NCBI GenBank assembly: GCA_050178915.1
Contig: JBFXFO010000028.1
Span: 1 to 33,269 of the forward strand
DNA: 33,269 bases
Direction of reading: 5' to 3'
Source of the DNA: JBFXAF01 sp050178915
Lineage (GTDB): Bacteria; Pseudomonadota; Alphaproteobacteria; Rhizobiales; Rhizobiaceae
A program made the position numbers and the translations under genes. Each line of letters begins with the position of its first letter. Within the stretch, counting starts at the first letter, position 1. Below the pieces are notes generated by a model. That model saw only the letters and a program-made list of their open reading frames with translations. It did not search any database and was not told the DNA's origin. Below, in pieces: positions 7,919 through 15,921 of this stretch.

Positions 7919-8029
7919 CTATCCCATGTCCCGATAGTGCTGCCGCTCCGACACCCTCTCTATGCCATGCCACCAATCCAACGCGCAACGTAAAGGGAAA
8001 ATTAACCTTAACTGCCCGCCCCCGTGCAC
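7919..8029 (-). CDS. Possible small protein (36 codons, unproven)
   Basis: A short minus-strand frame from a GTG at 8029 to a TAG at 7919, ending 36 bases before the stem of the strong terminator. Its C-terminus reads ALDWWHGIERVSERQHYRDM, an amphipathic, Trp- and Arg-rich tail of a kind seen in small alphaproteobacterial proteins. The start codon is not certain and no clear SD is seen. An alternative is that the transcript is a non-coding small RNA. Confidence 0.25.
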   Translation of the reverse strand: MHGGGQLRLIFPLRCALDWWHGIERVSERQHYRDMG

Positions 8030-8142
8030 AAGCCCGATCACGGCTGGCACGCATCCTGCTCGTCCGACCATACAGGACGGCGTGGGGACGCCGACCTGTT
8101 CGAACATGGGACAGGGACCGCGACAGCGGGAGAGACGAAAGC

Positions 8143-8781
8143 ATGAAACAGGACAGCTCCATCGCACTCTTCCGCTATTGGAACAGGCTGCGCGAAGGCC
8201 GCGCTGCCCCTCGCCGCGTCGACATCGAGCCTGCGGACATCAAGACCCTGCTTGCCGACACGTTCATTCTCGAACGCGATACCCGTGGCGGCGCCGTGTT
8301 CCGCCTTGCCGGGACGCGTCTGTGTGCCATCTATGGACGCGAACTGAAGGGTTTTTCCTTCCCCTCGCTGTGGCGTGAGAAGGATCGCCGCCTGATCGCG
8401 CGAATCGCCGAGGGCGTGTTCATGCAAAAGTCGGTCTCCGTGATGACCTTCACGGCAACCAGCACCGGCGGTCGCACGCACAATTTCGAAGTGCTGATCC
8501 TGCCGCTCGAAGGCGGCACGGAGAATCCGCGCGCGCTGGGCATCGTGGCGACCGAAACCAAGGCGTTCTGGCTTGGCGCCGATCCGGTGGTCGACGCGTC
8601 GATCGATTCGGTGCGCGTCGTCGATCCGGACCGCGAGCCGATGTTTCTCGGCAACCGCCCCGAGATCCGGCTGCCCGATGTCCCGGCAGACTTGCCGGCG
8701 TTCGTCGAGCGTCGGCGGCAGTCCGATGCCGGTCGGCGTATCCGTCATCTGGTTGTGCTCGAAGGCGGTCGTGAGGATTGA
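8143..8781 (+). CDS. PAS_5 domain protein
   Basis: A 212-residue soluble protein with an N-terminal PAS fold of the PAS_5 family (PF07310), recognisable by ALFRYWNRLREGRAAPRRVD, then FILERDTRGGAVFRLAGTRL and a GRELKGFSF block, up to about residue 140. The remaining C-terminus is variable and ends in an Arg-rich tail. Proteins of this family are common in Hyphomicrobiales and Caulobacterales; one known member (MopJ of Caulobacter) acts in cell-cycle signalling. No output domain is attached, so it probably works by protein contact. ATG 8143 has GGGAGAG about ten bases upstream. A PilZ gene follows in the same direction 156 bases later. Confidence 0.88.
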   Translation: MKQDSSIALFRYWNRLREGRAAPRRVDIEPADIKTLLADTFILERDTRGGAVFRLAGTRLCAIYGRELKGFSFPSLWREKDRRLIARIAEGVFMQKSVSVMTFTATSTGGRTHNFEVLILPLEGGTENPRALGIVATETKAFWLGADPVVDASIDSVRVVDPDREPMFLGNRPEIRLPDVPADLPAFVERRRQSDAGRRIRHLVVLEGGRED

Positions 8782-8937
8782 AGTGCCGCGCGAACATAAG
8801 TCCGATCTGCGAAGGGCCAGGACCGCAGAAATTTAACCGATCCATGGTCCCGCCTTACACGTTGTTAACCGAGCCGCGTTAGCGTGCCCACATGGATTCC
8901 GGCACGGGTGTCGGTGGCAATCGCAGACGAGGCATGC

Positions 8938-9555
8938 ATGAGGCCAGCGGTGGTCGACCAGCCGCTAACCGTGACCGAGCGGCGCAGCTTCCAGCGCGTG
9001 CGCGTGAAGATTTATGGCCGGTTCATGCTCGAGGATCGCTCTGAGCATCCCTGCCAGGTAATCGACATGTCCCCCGGCAACGTCGCTCTACGCGCCGACC
9101 GCCTCGGCGAGCCGGGTGAAAAGGTCATTGCCTACATCGATCACATCGGCCGCGTTGAGGGCGTTGTCACGCGAACGCTGGATGATGGCTTCGCGATGAC
9201 GGTCATTGCCTCCGACCGCAAGCGCAACAAGCTGGCGGCGCAGCTGACCTGGCTCGCCAACAAGCACGAACTGGACCTGCCGGAAGATCGTCGCCACGAG
9301 CGCGTCGCGCCGCGCAACCCGATGACGACGCTGCAACTCGCCGACGGCCGCCAGTACAATTGCCGCATCATCGACCTGTCGCTCTCGGGCGCCGCTGTCG
9401 AGATTGAGGTCAAGCCGGCGCTGGGCATCCAGGTCGTGCTCGGCACGATGCGCGGCCAGGTCGTCCGCCACTTCGAGGAAGGCGTGGCCATCGAGTTTGC
9501 GATGGTGCAGCACGCCGACACGCTGACCGCCGAATTCGATCGGCCGCGCTCCTAG
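8938..9555 (+). CDS. Tandem PilZ-domain protein
   Basis: A 205-residue protein with two PilZ domains. The first has ERRSFQRVRV and DMSPGNVAL (residues about 14-95) and the second has EDRRHERVAPR and IIDLSLSGAAVEI (about 115-200). The RxxxR and D/NxSxxG elements are the c-di-GMP contact motifs; the second domain keeps both in canonical form, while the first has the DMSPGN variant frequent in rhizobial PilZ proteins. No membrane segment is seen. The role is probably a c-di-GMP receptor or adaptor controlling surface or motility functions. The ATG at 8938 has GAGG five bases upstream, better than an in-frame GTG at 8884. Confidence 0.9.
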   Translation: MRPAVVDQPLTVTERRSFQRVRVKIYGRFMLEDRSEHPCQVIDMSPGNVALRADRLGEPGEKVIAYIDHIGRVEGVVTRTLDDGFAMTVIASDRKRNKLAAQLTWLANKHELDLPEDRRHERVAPRNPMTTLQLADGRQYNCRIIDLSLSGAAVEIEVKPALGIQVVLGTMRGQVVRHFEEGVAIEFAMVQHADTLTAEFDRPRS

Positions 9556-9581
9556 GCATTTCCAGACAAATCGCTTCTGCC

Positions 9582-9613
9582 AACGACCGGCTTCATGCCG
9601 GTCGTTTTCGTTT
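9582..9613 (+). terminator. Rho-independent terminator after the PilZ gene
   Basis: AACGACCGGC and GCCGGTCGTT form a 10-pair stem with a five-base loop, followed by TTCGTTT. It begins 26 bases after the PilZ stop codon. Confidence 0.85.
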
Positions 9614-9698
9614 GGCCCGACCGCTTCCGACACCCGGCCGATGCGGACAATTTTAGTCAACCTCGCATCGAATTTTCGCGTGATTTTATTCTTGTTTT

Positions 9699-9799
9699 CG
9701 TCAAATCAAGATCGAATACGGATCGAAGTTTCCGATAGTTTTATTCTATCTATCCAAGACTTCGCATCAATCTGTACTTCGCGCTTTTGCGTCAAATCA
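9699..9799 (+). promoter_or_regulatory. AT-rich promoter region with two CGTCAAATCAA repeats
   Basis: The sequence from about 9640 to 9815 is far more AT-rich than its surroundings. CGTCAAATCAA occurs at 9699-9709 and again at 9789-9799, exactly 90 bases apart, each preceded by a TTTT tract. It lies upstream of the secreted transglutaminase-like gene that starts at 9843. The repeats may be binding sites of a regulator; which one is unknown. Confidence 0.4.
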
Positions 9800-9842
9800 A
9801 TCCGCTCCTGCCATAGTCTCGCCATATCGGGGAGACGGGACA

Positions 9843-10451
9843 ATGAAATTCAAGGGGACGCACCTCTATCTCGCGCTGGCCTTGCCGCTGGCAGCGTTGG
9901 CCACCACGGCCGCGCAGGCTGGCGCATCGTTCATGCACGTTGGCGGCCGTACGACGCAGCCTGTCGGCCACTATGAGTTCTGCCAGCGGCTTCCAGCCGA
10001 GTGCAAGCAGACCACAGCCAGCAAGGCGCCGGTCGAGCTGACGCGCAAGCTGTGGGCCACGATGGTCAACATCAACAACAAGATCAACATGAGCATCGAG
10101 CCGCGCACCGATCAGGAGATGTGGGGCGTCGAGGAGCGCTGGTCCTATCCGAAGGATCAGGGCGACTGCGAGGACTACGTGCTCGAGAAGCGCCGGCAGC
10201 TCATGAAGGCCGGCGTCCCCGCCGGCAACCTGCTGATCACCGTCGTGCGTCAGCCGAACGGCCTCGGCCATGCCGTCCTGACCGTTCGCAGCAGCCTCGG
10301 CGATTTCATTCTCGACAACCTCGAGCCGCGTGTCCTCGCCTGGCACGAGACCGACTACACCTACCTCAAGCAGCAGTCGCAGCGGAACTCCGGCGTCTGG
10401 GTTTCGATCGAGGACGACCGCAACATCGCTGTCGGCAGCGTGAATCAGTAG
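9843..10451 (+). CDS. Secreted transglutaminase-like cysteine peptidase (BTLCP, LapG-like)
   Basis: A 202-residue protein with a signal peptide (YLALALPLAALATTAAQA, cut near residue 26). The bacterial transglutaminase-like cysteine peptidase triad is visible: C109 in GDCEDYV, H143 in GHAVLTV and D158 in ILDN. The best studied relative, LapG of Pseudomonas, is a periplasmic protease that cuts a surface adhesin under control of the c-di-GMP receptor LapD. In Hyphomicrobiales many members lack a nearby LapD or adhesin, as here, so the substrate is unknown. ATG 9843 follows GGGGAGACGGGACA. The two neighbours upstream (PilZ and PAS_5) are compatible with a link to c-di-GMP, but they are separated from it by a terminator. 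Confidence 0.92.
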   Translation: MKFKGTHLYLALALPLAALATTAAQAGASFMHVGGRTTQPVGHYEFCQRLPAECKQTTASKAPVELTRKLWATMVNINNKINMSIEPRTDQEMWGVEERWSYPKDQGDCEDYVLEKRRQLMKAGVPAGNLLITVVRQPNGLGHAVLTVRSSLGDFILDNLEPRVLAWHETDYTYLKQQSQRNSGVWVSIEDDRNIAVGSVNQ

Positions 10452-10569
10452 CGGCGACGGGCGGCGGGGACTCCGCCCTTCGCAACACTTGGACTGCCGC
10501 CTCGTACCCGGCGGTCCTTGGAAAAACCCGGTCGAGTCCCCACCCTCCCCGTCCCCAACGACCGGGTTA

Positions 10570-10607
10570 GGAGCCGGCCCTGTCCCGGGCCGGCTCCGTC
10601 CCCTTTT
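10570..10607 (+). terminator. Rho-independent terminator after the transglutaminase-like gene
   Basis: GGAGCCGGCCC and GGGCCGGCTCC form a perfect 11-pair GC-rich stem with a six-base loop; a short run ending in TTTT follows. It lies about 120 bases after the stop codon, between two convergent genes. Confidence 0.75.
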
Positions 10608-10625
10608 CGCGTCGGTTCCGCCCGG

Positions 10626-11153
10626 CTAGGCCGGCGACAGACCCTTCATGAAACGGCGGCCGTTGGTTATGTAGTACGCGGCCGAGGCCTTGAGACGCTG
10701 CTGCGCCGCATCGTCGAGCTGCCGCACCGCCTTGGCCGGCGCACCCACGATGAGCGACCCATCCGGGAACTCCTTGCCTTCCGTCACCAGAGCGCCTGCG
10801 CCGACAAGGCAGTTCTTCCCGATCTTCGCGCCATTCAGCACGATCGCACCCATGCCGATCAGGCTGCCGTCGCCGATCGTGCAGCCATGCAGCAGCGCGC
10901 GGTGGCCGATCGTGCAGCCCTCCCCGATCGTCAGCGGAAAACCCGGATCCGTGTGCATGACGGTCAGTTCCTGCACGTTGCTGCCCGCGCCAATCGCGAT
11001 CTGGTCATTGTCTCCACGAATGGTGCTGCCAAACCAGACGCTGACGTCACGCGCCAGACGCACCCGGCCGATCACGTTGGCGTCCGGCGCGATCCAGTTC
11101 GACGCGCGGTCTTCGAATTCCGGCGCGACGCCGTCAAGTGCGAGGATCGGCAT
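10626..11153 (-). CDS. Gamma-carbonic anhydrase family protein
   Basis: A 175-residue left-handed beta-helix protein of the gamma-carbonic anhydrase (PaaY/YrdA/CaiE) type. Hexapeptide repeats run from about residue 20 to 145 (for example DANVIGRVRLARDVSVWFGS, IGDGSLIGMGAIVLNGAKIG). The metal ligands of the family are seen as H67 in VMHTD, H84 in IGHRALLHG and H89. Members may hydrate CO2 or be inactive structural relatives; the arginine in RGDNDQIAIG is conserved. The ATG at 11153 has AAGGAGAT six bases upstream. It is transcribed alone, divergent from the next gene. Confidence 0.93.
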   Translation of the reverse strand: MPILALDGVAPEFEDRASNWIAPDANVIGRVRLARDVSVWFGSTIRGDNDQIAIGAGSNVQELTVMHTDPGFPLTIGEGCTIGHRALLHGCTIGDGSLIGMGAIVLNGAKIGKNCLVGAGALVTEGKEFPDGSLIVGAPAKAVRQLDDAAQQRLKASAAYYITNGRRFMKGLSPA

Positions 11154-11280
11154 GGTATCTCCTTCTGCTGTATCGAGGTGAAACTCGCCGCTTCGCAGCC
11201 GTGCTGCAACCCGGCGACAAGGCGATTTACCAACCGTTTACCATAGCCGGCGAGAACTACGGGGATCCTTGGAGATCGCC

Positions 11281-12015
11281 ATGATCGACCACGCCGTTGC
11301 AACCTCCGAGCCGAAGCCGCGCGCGCCCGACGCGACGTTTCTCGTCAAGGTCTTCTACGCCTTTGCAGCTCTCGCCGCGCTGTCGGTGGTCATCAGCATC
11401 GGTGGAAAGATGCTCGGCCAGCAGATCGTCATGGCCGGTCACACCAACGACACGACTGTTCGCGAGGTGGTCATCGGAAACAACGTTGTCGCCGTGCCCG
11501 CCAACGCCATCCGCTTCGAGGGCAGCCGCCGTGACGGTGTTGCGCAGCGGCTCGATCTCTATCTGCGCTGGCCCGACATGACAGGCTACTCGACCGAGCA
11601 CAGCGATGATTTCAACCATGCCGGCGGCTCGCGCCACATCGTGTTTCTCACCTTCGAGGAGCGCATGATGTCGAGGGACATGAGCGGGCGCTTCGAACCG
11701 ATCTACCGCTCGCTCATCGAGCAGCCGGGCGAGCGCAGCGCCGGGGGCGTCACCGTGTACCGCTTCAAGGCGAAGTCCGGCTACGTCGACGAGACGCTGG
11801 CTGTCGCGGAGCGGCCCGGGCACGAACCCTTCGTCGCACGCTGCTTCAGCGGCACGACCGCTGCGGCCTCGCTGGCGCCCTGCGAGCGTGACGTGCAGCT
11901 TGGCGACGGGCTGTCGCTGACCTACCGATTCCCGCTCGAGCTGCTCGCCAACTGGCGTGCCGTCGATGCAGCCGTCCTGAGACAGGCGACCGCCTACCTC
12001 AAGTCAGGCCGCTGA
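11281..12015 (+). CDS. Membrane-anchored protein of unknown function
   Basis: A 244-residue protein I do not recognise as a named family. A short cytoplasmic N-terminus is followed by one transmembrane helix (about residues 19-42, VFYAFAALAALSVVISIG), and the rest is predicted to lie in the periplasm. That part has an LDLYLRWPDMTGYS motif, two cysteines (in VARCFSG and APCERDV) that may form a disulfide, and an alpha-helical C-terminus. The ATG at 11281 has GGAG six bases upstream. It is convergent with the DUF3126 gene with ten bases between. Similar proteins seem usual in Hyphomicrobiales, but this is an impression, not a search result. Confidence 0.8.
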   Translation: MIDHAVATSEPKPRAPDATFLVKVFYAFAALAALSVVISIGGKMLGQQIVMAGHTNDTTVREVVIGNNVVAVPANAIRFEGSRRDGVAQRLDLYLRWPDMTGYSTEHSDDFNHAGGSRHIVFLTFEERMMSRDMSGRFEPIYRSLIEQPGERSAGGVTVYRFKAKSGYVDETLAVAERPGHEPFVARCFSGTTAAASLAPCERDVQLGDGLSLTYRFPLELLANWRAVDAAVLRQATAYLKSGR

Positions 12016-12025
12016 TGCGCGGCTC

Positions 12026-12232
12026 TCAGCCGAGATCGACGTCCAGGATCGCCATCGAGAAATTGTAGTCGCCGCCATCGTCCTCGTCGCGGAAGACGAG
12101 GCCGATGAATTCGTCACCGACATAGACCTCGGCCGAATCGTCCTTGCGCGGGCGGGCCTTGACCTGCATGTGCGGGTTCTGGAACACGCGCTTGAAGTAG
12201 GCGTCGAGTTTGCGAATTTCTTCCGGCTTCAA
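12026..12232 (-). CDS. DUF3126 family protein
   Basis: A 68-residue protein matching the small alphaproteobacterial DUF3126 family, recognised from KPEEIRKLDAYFKRVF, KARPRKDDSAEVYVGDEFIG and the ending YNFSMAILDVDL. Its function is not known. I start it at the TTG at 12232, since GGAGG lies seven bases upstream and the family begins MKPEEIRKL; a longer frame to 12400 adds only unrelated sequence overlapping cysE. It follows cysE on the same strand, an arrangement usual in Hyphomicrobiales, so the two are probably co-transcribed. Confidence 0.9.
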   Translation of the reverse strand: MKPEEIRKLDAYFKRVFQNPHMQVKARPRKDDSAEVYVGDEFIGLVFRDEDDGGDYNFSMAILDVDLG

Positions 12233-12321
12233 GATCGGCCTCCGACTGCTTGCGTCTTCCCGCGTGGCGCTTCTGGCACGCGAAAGACGGCGCTGTAAAG
12301 GCGAGCCTGCTTTACCCGGGA

Positions 12322-13170
12322 TCAGATATCGAAGCTGACGACGTGGTCCATCGTCTGCGACGGAAGGAGCTGATCCATCTGCCGCGCCGGCTGGTCGCAA
12401 CCCGTTTCACCCACGACCCGCGCCGGCACGCCGGCCACGGTCTTGTTGTGCGGCACAGGCGACAGCACCACCGAACCGGCGGCGATCTTGGCGCAATGAC
12501 CGACCTCGATGTTGCCGAGGATCTTCGCACCGGCGCCAATCAGAACGCCATGGCGGATCTTCGGATGACGGTCGCCACTGCTCTTGCCGGTACCGCCGAG
12601 CGTCACGCCGTGCAGGATGGAGACGTTGTCCTCGATCACCGCAGTCTGGCCGACGACGAGGCCGGTGGCATGGTCGATGAAGATGCCCTTGCCCATCTTC
12701 GCGGCCGGGTTGATGTCGGTCTGGAACACCGCCGAGGAGCGGCTCTGCAGGTAGAGCGCGAAATCGCGCCGACCCTGATTCCATAGCCAGTGCGCCAGCC
12801 GGTGCGTCTGGATTGCATGGAAGCCCTTGAAGTAGAGCACCGGCATGAGGAAGCGGTCGCAGGCCGGGTCGCGGTCATAATAGGCCTGGATGTCGACGCG
12901 CACGGTGGACGACCATTCCGGATCGGCGCGCTGCATTTCCTTGAAAGCATGGCCGATCATGTCGGCGCCGACGTCCTGGTGATCGAGCCGCGAGGCGATG
13001 CGGTGGATCACCGCCTCCTCGAGCGATTCCTGGTTGAGGATCGTGGAATATAGGAAGGCCGCCAGCAGCGGATCGCGCGCGACGGCATCCATCGCCTCGT
13101 CGCGCACCGATCGCCAGATCGGATCGACCGGCTGGAGCGAGCTGTTCCGCTGCAGGCTGATCGAGTTCAT
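12322..13170 (-). CDS. cysE: Serine O-acetyltransferase
   Basis: A 282-residue CysE, which makes O-acetylserine from serine and acetyl-CoA, the first step of cysteine synthesis in the cytoplasm. The N-terminal alpha-helical SATase domain (about 10-150) includes DPIWRSVRDEAMDAVARDP; the left-handed beta-helix with hexapeptide repeats follows, with the characteristic GIFIDHATGLVVGQTAVIED (His of the catalytic pair), VTLGGTGKSSGDRHPKI and GAGAKILGNIEVG. The C-terminal tail after VPARVVG is the part that binds cysteine and O-acetylserine sulfhydrylase in well-studied homologues; here it ends DHVVSFDI, with Ile as the last residue, which is what the CysK active site recognises. Feedback inhibition by cysteine is expected. 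Confidence 0.97.
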   Translation of the reverse strand: MNSISLQRNSSLQPVDPIWRSVRDEAMDAVARDPLLAAFLYSTILNQESLEEAVIHRIASRLDHQDVGADMIGHAFKEMQRADPEWSSTVRVDIQAYYDRDPACDRFLMPVLYFKGFHAIQTHRLAHWLWNQGRRDFALYLQSRSSAVFQTDINPAAKMGKGIFIDHATGLVVGQTAVIEDNVSILHGVTLGGTGKSSGDRHPKIRHGVLIGAGAKILGNIEVGHCAKIAAGSVVLSPVPHNKTVAGVPARVVGETGCDQPARQMDQLLPSQTMDHVVSFDI

Positions 13171-13346
13171 GTGTCGTCTCCAACGCCCGGAAATTCAAAC
13201 CCTGCGGCCTTATAGTCCAATCTGCCCTCGGAATGAATTCGATTTTGCTGATCGACCATGAAATGGATTGTCATGGCGCGATTTCAAGGCGCGATAGGAA
13301 ACGAACCCTTGCGCCGGAACCCTTGCGTGCCAGGCAACGCAGGAAC

Positions 13347-14105
13347 CTAGAGCGGGTGTTGCGCGAGGAATTCGAGCGTGCGCTTCTTGAAGCTGCGGTC
13401 GCCGACGGCGAGCATGTGGTCGCGGCCTTCGATGTGGAATGCGGTGGCGTCCGGCATCAGCGCCACCAGCGCATCGGGGTCGCCGCCAATGTCGTCCCTG
13501 GTGCCCACGGCGACCAGCGTGGGTTGGCCGATACGCGCCATGTCTGCTTCGCCCAGTACCGCGCGCGACGTCCGCATGCAGGCAGCCAGCGCGCGCCGGT
13601 CGCTCTTCGTCTGGTCGGCGAATTTCCGGAAACGCAGCGCCACGGGGTCCGCTGTCGCCGCCTCGGGATCCTCGGCGAGCAGCGCCTTCTCGATCTCCGG
13701 TCCACCCGGCACCCCATCGACCATGCCGATGCCCAGCCCGCCGAAGGTCAGCGTGGCGACCATCGCAGGTTTGGTGATCGCCAGGAACGCCGAGATCCGC
13801 GCACCCATCGAGTAGCCGAGGATGTGTGCGCGTCCGATACCGAGATGGGTGAGCAGCGCGGCCGCGTCGCCGGCCATTTTCTCGGGCCGGTAGTCGTCGG
13901 GTTCGTAGCTCTTCGAACTCTGGCCATGGCCGCGATTGTCGAGGGCGATGGCACGGTAGCCCGCATCGACGAGCGTCTTCACCCAGCCGGGCGTCACCCA
14001 GTTGATCGAGTGTGTGGAAGCAAATCCGTGGATGAGCAGCACGGGATCGCCCTCGCCCTCATCGACATAGGCGATGCGAAATCCGTCATGGTCGAAGAAC
14101 TGCAC
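13347..14105 (-). CDS. Alpha/beta hydrolase
   Basis: A 252-residue alpha/beta-fold hydrolase. The oxyanion motif is LLIHGFAS (HGF), the nucleophile S99 sits in LGYSMGA, the acid is D204 or D205 in VGTRDDIGG, and the histidine is H230 in GRDHML. LDNRGHGQS is typical of the fold. There is no signal peptide. Substrate unknown. It starts with GTG at 14105, 12 bases after the DUF192 stop, without a strong SD, so it is likely the third gene of an operon with the cold-shock and DUF192 genes. Confidence 0.9.
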   Translation of the reverse strand: MQFFDHDGFRIAYVDEGEGDPVLLIHGFASTHSINWVTPGWVKTLVDAGYRAIALDNRGHGQSSKSYEPDDYRPEKMAGDAAALLTHLGIGRAHILGYSMGARISAFLAITKPAMVATLTFGGLGIGMVDGVPGGPEIEKALLAEDPEAATADPVALRFRKFADQTKSDRRALAACMRTSRAVLGEADMARIGQPTLVAVGTRDDIGGDPDALVALMPDATAFHIEGRDHMLAVGDRSFKKRTLEFLAQHPL

Positions 14106-14117
14106 GGTCGCCGATGC

Positions 14118-14621
14118 TCAGCCGGGCTTGCCGGCGACGGCGTCGATCGACGGATGGATCAGCCGATCGCCGTTCTTGATGCCATTCTTCGCGCCGATGC
14201 CGCGTTTGAGTTCGAGCACGAAGCGTGCCGGATGCTCCATGCCGGGCGAAATCAGCGCTTCGGAAAACGGTTCCCCCGGGAGCGTGGCGATGACCCGGCC
14301 GTCCTCTCCCACGAACAGCAGGTCGAGCGGCATGGGCGTGTTCTGCATCCAGAAACCGAGCGGCTTGGTCATCTCGAACACGAACAGCATGCCGTGGTCG
14401 TCATCCATGCTCTTGCGAAACATCAGGCCGCGCGCGCGCTCATCGACCGTTGCCGCGATCTCGATGGAGAATGACTTGTCGCCGTCGGCGGTTTGCGCGA
14501 CCAGCGGTGCCGGATCGGTCGGCAGGATCATCGGCTCCTGCGCCAGCGCGGGCGCCAGGCCGGACAGCAGCACGGCAAGCGCGATCAGCACCGCGCGCGC
14601 ATTCGGACGAAGAATGGACAT
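14118..14621 (-). CDS. Secreted DUF192 domain protein
   Basis: A 167-residue exported protein. The signal peptide is residues about 1-28 (AVLIALAVLLSGLAPALA). The DUF192 fold follows, recognised from FSIEIAATVDERARGLMFR, MLFVFEMTKPLGFWMQNTPM and PLDLLFVGEDGRV, then a LELKRGIGAKNGIKNGDRL ending. Function of the family is not established. The ATG at 14621 has GAGGGTG nine bases upstream. It lies 27 bases after the double cold-shock gene, a pairing common in Hyphomicrobiales. Confidence 0.92.
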   Translation of the reverse strand: MSILRPNARAVLIALAVLLSGLAPALAQEPMILPTDPAPLVAQTADGDKSFSIEIAATVDERARGLMFRKSMDDDHGMLFVFEMTKPLGFWMQNTPMPLDLLFVGEDGRVIATLPGEPFSEALISPGMEHPARFVLELKRGIGAKNGIKNGDRLIHPSIDAVAGKPG

Positions 14622-14648
14622 CGATGTCACCCTCGGGTGCGGCACGCG

Positions 14649-15242
14649 TCAGTGCGAGACCGGCAGCGTACCCATATCGGGATGAATTTCGGCAGCCATG
14701 AGGCCCTTGTCACCGCGACCGAAGCGCACCAGCACCACCTGCCCCGGGCGCAGCTCGGTAATGCCGTAGCGGCGCAGCGTCTCCATGTGCACGAAGATGT
14801 CCTCAGTGCCCTCGCCGCGAGTCAGGAAGCCGAAGCCCTTGGTGCGGTTGAACCACTTCACCAGCGCGCGCTCCAGGCCGCTCTCCGGCGCCACGCTGAC
14901 ATGCGTGCGCGGAGCCTGCTGCTCGGCCGGGTGGATCGCCGTCGTGGTGTCCATCGCGATGACACGGAACGCCTGCATGCCGCGATCACCGCGGCGCGCG
15001 ATGCATGCCACGCGCGCACCTTCGAGCGCGGTCTGGAAACCGTCACGCCGCAGGCAGGTCACGTGCAGGAGAACGTCGCCGATACCGGGCTGGTCGGGCA
15101 GGATGAAGCCGTAGCCCTTGGCTACGTCAAACCATTTGATGGCGCCGGAGATCTCGACCAGCCCTGCCGCATCGCCGCCCTCGTCGCGCAATGCATCGGC
15201 CAGTTCCGATTCATGCCCCATGAATGAGGCTTTGTCCCCCAT
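14649..15242 (-). CDS. Tandem cold-shock-domain protein
   Basis: A 197-residue cytoplasmic protein with two cold-shock domains joined by a linker. The first spans about residues 29-95 (SGAIKWFDVAKGYGFIL, DVLLHVTCLRRDG) and the second about 123-190 (RALVKWFNRTKGFGFL, DIFVHMETLRRYG). Both keep the RNP1-like KGYGFI/KGFGFL and the RNP2-like VLLHV/IFVHM motifs that contact single-stranded nucleic acid. Likely an RNA chaperone. The ATG at 15242 has AGAGGGG nine bases upstream, better than the GTG at 15251, where the spacing would be too short. Confidence 0.93.
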   Translation of the reverse strand: MGDKASFMGHESELADALRDEGGDAAGLVEISGAIKWFDVAKGYGFILPDQPGIGDVLLHVTCLRRDGFQTALEGARVACIARRGDRGMQAFRVIAMDTTTAIHPAEQQAPRTHVSVAPESGLERALVKWFNRTKGFGFLTRGEGTEDIFVHMETLRRYGITELRPGQVVLVRFGRGDKGLMAAEIHPDMGTLPVSH

Positions 15243-15474
15243 CCAACGCACCCCCTCTGCCAGAACGCCGCCACTGATTCTGTGTCCCAGAATAGCACTG
15301 CGTCAGAGCCGAAGCGCAAGGCCCGCTATATCTTTTTTAACCATTTCCCCGGCGTGGGCGCACCGACTCTTCTGCTGCACCTGCGAAGCAGCGACAGTAT
15401 TTCCGGCACGGTTGCCGTTTGTCGCCGGATGACTATGGTCCGCTCGATCGAATTCCAACGCGAAGGATGCCACC

Positions 15475-15915
15475 GTGCGCTACCTCCACACCATGGTCCG
15501 TGTGACCGACGTCGACGCATCGCTCGACTTCTACTGCAACAAGCTTGGCCTCGAGGAAATCCGTCGGGTGGACAACGAGAAGGGGCGCTTCACGCTCATC
15601 TTCCTTGCCGCACCGAAGGACAAGGGCACGTCGGCGGCGAACCGCGCGCCGGAACTCGAGCTGACCTTCAACTGGGATCCGGAGACGTATACGGGCGGAC
15701 GCAATTTCGGCCACCTCGCCTACAAGGTCGACAACATCTACGAGACCTGCCAGCGCCTGATGGACATGGGCGTCGTCATCAACCGGCCGCCGCGCGACGG
15801 CAACATGGCGTTCGTGAAGTCGCCCGACAATGTTTCGATCGAGCTGCTGCAGGAAGGCCAGCCGCTGCCCGTGCAGGAACCGTGGGCATCGATGCCCAAC
15901 ACCGGCACCTGGTGA
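15475..15915 (+). CDS. gloA: Lactoylglutathione lyase (glyoxalase I)
   Basis: A 146-residue VOC-fold enzyme that converts the hemithioacetal of methylglyoxal and glutathione to S-lactoylglutathione. The four metal ligands of the family are present: H5, E62 (in ELELTFNW), H80 (in FGHLAYKV) and E123 (in SIELLQ). The start is GTG at 15475 with GAAGGA about eight bases upstream; the family begins M-R-x-L-H-T-M. The C-terminal extension after residue 130 is typical of rhizobial members. Confidence 0.95.
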   Translation: MRYLHTMVRVTDVDASLDFYCNKLGLEEIRRVDNEKGRFTLIFLAAPKDKGTSAANRAPELELTFNWDPETYTGGRNFGHLAYKVDNIYETCQRLMDMGVVINRPPRDGNMAFVKSPDNVSIELLQEGQPLPVQEPWASMPNTGTW

Positions 15916-15921
15916 TGTCAT

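Larger units (their letters stand above)
7774..8142. other. Intergenic region with a strong minus-strand terminator and a possible small transcript
   Basis: No confident protein gene. It holds the terminator at 7852-7883, a TTAACCTTAAC repeat at about 8002-8012, and a short minus-strand frame that stops at 7919. The plus-strand PAS gene's promoter must lie at its right end. Confidence 0.5.

Noticed and set aside
8002..8012. TTAACCTTAAC as a CtrA site
   Set aside because: The CtrA consensus needs TTAA-N7-TTAA; here the spacing is far shorter, so only half-site similarity remains.
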